Below, in pieces: positions 63,679 through 64,000 of a DNA stretch of 64,000 nt (positions are counted from its first letter, which is position 1; every line of letters starts with the position of its first letter). Made by a program: the position numbers and the translations under genes. Origin of the DNA: CAVVST01 sp963750995 (lineage in GTDB: Bacteria > Acidobacteriota > Vicinamibacteria > Vicinamibacterales > UBA2999); the NCBI GenBank assembly GCA_963750995.1, contig CAVVST010000005.1, positions 1,054,001 to 1,118,000 of the forward strand, given 5' to 3'. The notes beneath the pieces were generated by a model, which searched no databases, was not told the origin of the DNA, and saw nothing but the letters and a program-made list of their open reading frames with translations.

Positions 63679-64000
63679 AAGAAAGCCCGAGCAGATCGAC
63701 CAGGCGGCTGTAGCGCGGATCGGCGCGAAGTGGAGCGACGCGCGGATCGACCTTGAGATAGCCGAGTGCGGGATCGGCGTCGACCGTCGCCTGTTCCAGC
63801 GCGGCGAAGGCGCGGTCAAGGTCGCCCAGGCTGGTGTGCACCAAGGCGAGCTGGTAGGGCGGCAGATACCGTTTCCGATCGAGCCGGCGAATCTCCTCGA
63901 GCACCGCCATCGCGCCGGCGCGGTCGCCGGCCACGGCTTTTGCGTGCGCGAGCGATGCACCGAGGATCGGATCCTGCCTCGCCTCGGCGTGCGCCGCTTC
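63677..64000 (-). CDS. TPR-repeat protein, C-terminal part only (runs off the window)
   Basis: The last 107 codons of a minus-strand gene, open to the window edge. The sequence (SLAHAKAVAGDRAGAMAVLE, YLPPYQLALVHTSLGDLDRAF, LEQATVDADPALGYLKVDPR) is tetratricopeptide-type. The end R-x-x-P-R-Y-S-R-L-V-D-L-L-G-L is typical of C-terminal TPR blocks in transcriptional regulators or Ser/Thr kinases of Acidobacteriota. The N-terminal effector domain is outside the window. Confidence 0.7.
   Translation of the reverse strand, partial: EAAHAEARQDPILGASLAHAKAVAGDRAGAMAVLEEIRRLDRKRYLPPYQLALVHTSLGDLDRAFAALEQATVDADPALGYLKVDPRVAPLRADPRYSRLVDLLGLS

Noticed and set aside
1..64000. tRNA, rRNA, riboswitch (including a molybdenum-cofactor type) and transposase genes
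   Set aside because: I looked for cloverleaf/CCA ends, conserved rRNA cores, structured leaders before the molybdenum operons, and DDE/Tyr recombinase motifs, and saw none by eye. A covariance-model search would be decisive.

Overview
The window is GC-rich bacterial DNA. It most resembles an Acidobacteriota genome of the Vicinamibacteria type. The basis is a large Oar-like TonB-dependent receptor, periplasmic molybdenum hydroxylases, BACON-domain lipoproteins, and intergenic GTCCGGCTTCAGCCGGAC-type palindromes that run into gene ends and add a VRLKP-type tail. This assignment is inference from gene style, not a phylogeny. Many genes are broken by single-base frameshifts, about 40 in 64 kb by my reading, while neighbouring long genes are intact. 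The likeliest cause is uncorrected indels in a long-read assembly. I therefore give whole genes with the shift positions. One locus (about 8.1-8.6 kb) shows real decay.

Region 1 (1-3.6 kb, minus strand) holds a partial lipoprotein, two outer-membrane beta-barrel genes and a four-BACON-domain lipoprotein. Region 2 (3.6-43 kb, nearly all minus strand) is one complete type VI secretion system (T6SS). In transcription order: a PpkA-like Ser/Thr kinase, a coiled-coil secreted protein, the FHA protein TagH, TssJ, TssK, TssL (with an OmpA-like C-terminus), TssM, a TagF-PP2C phosphatase fusion, TssA, TssB, TssC, two Hcp, TagJ, TssE, TssF, TssG, ClpV/TssH, a TPR-methyltransferase, VgrG, a DUF6484 protein, a DUF2169 protein, a ketosynthase-like protein, a PAAR-like (DUF4150) toxin, a SUKH-type immunity candidate and a TIGR02270-type HEAT protein. 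The tail is a duplicated effector island: glycine-zipper effectors, small membrane proteins, a chimeric gene and a candidate immunity gene, with one opposite-strand gene between the copies. All 13 core Tss functions plus a PAAR-like tip are represented. A threonine motif shared by TssL (Thr14) and the kinase linker suggests a kinase/FHA/phosphatase switch.

Region 3 (43-47.8 kb) has a HemD-like uroporphyrinogen-III synthase, a two-subunit molybdenum hydroxylase (IorAB type) and a divergent MltB-like lytic transglycosylase. Region 4 (47.9-51.2 kb) is the TonB-dependent receptor.

Region 5 (51.4-60 kb) is molybdenum-centred. It has modABC, a divergent HTH-Mop regulator, and a second molybdenum hydroxylase operon (Tat-exported 2Fe-2S subunit, Mo subunit, FAD subunit, cytochrome b, small hypothetical). 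The transporter and regulator probably supply and sense molybdate for the enzymes on both sides. Region 6 (60-64 kb) has a persulfide-dioxygenase/rhodanese fusion, a histidine kinase/response regulator pair and a truncated TPR protein. I saw no rRNA, tRNA, CRISPR array, transposase or integrase.
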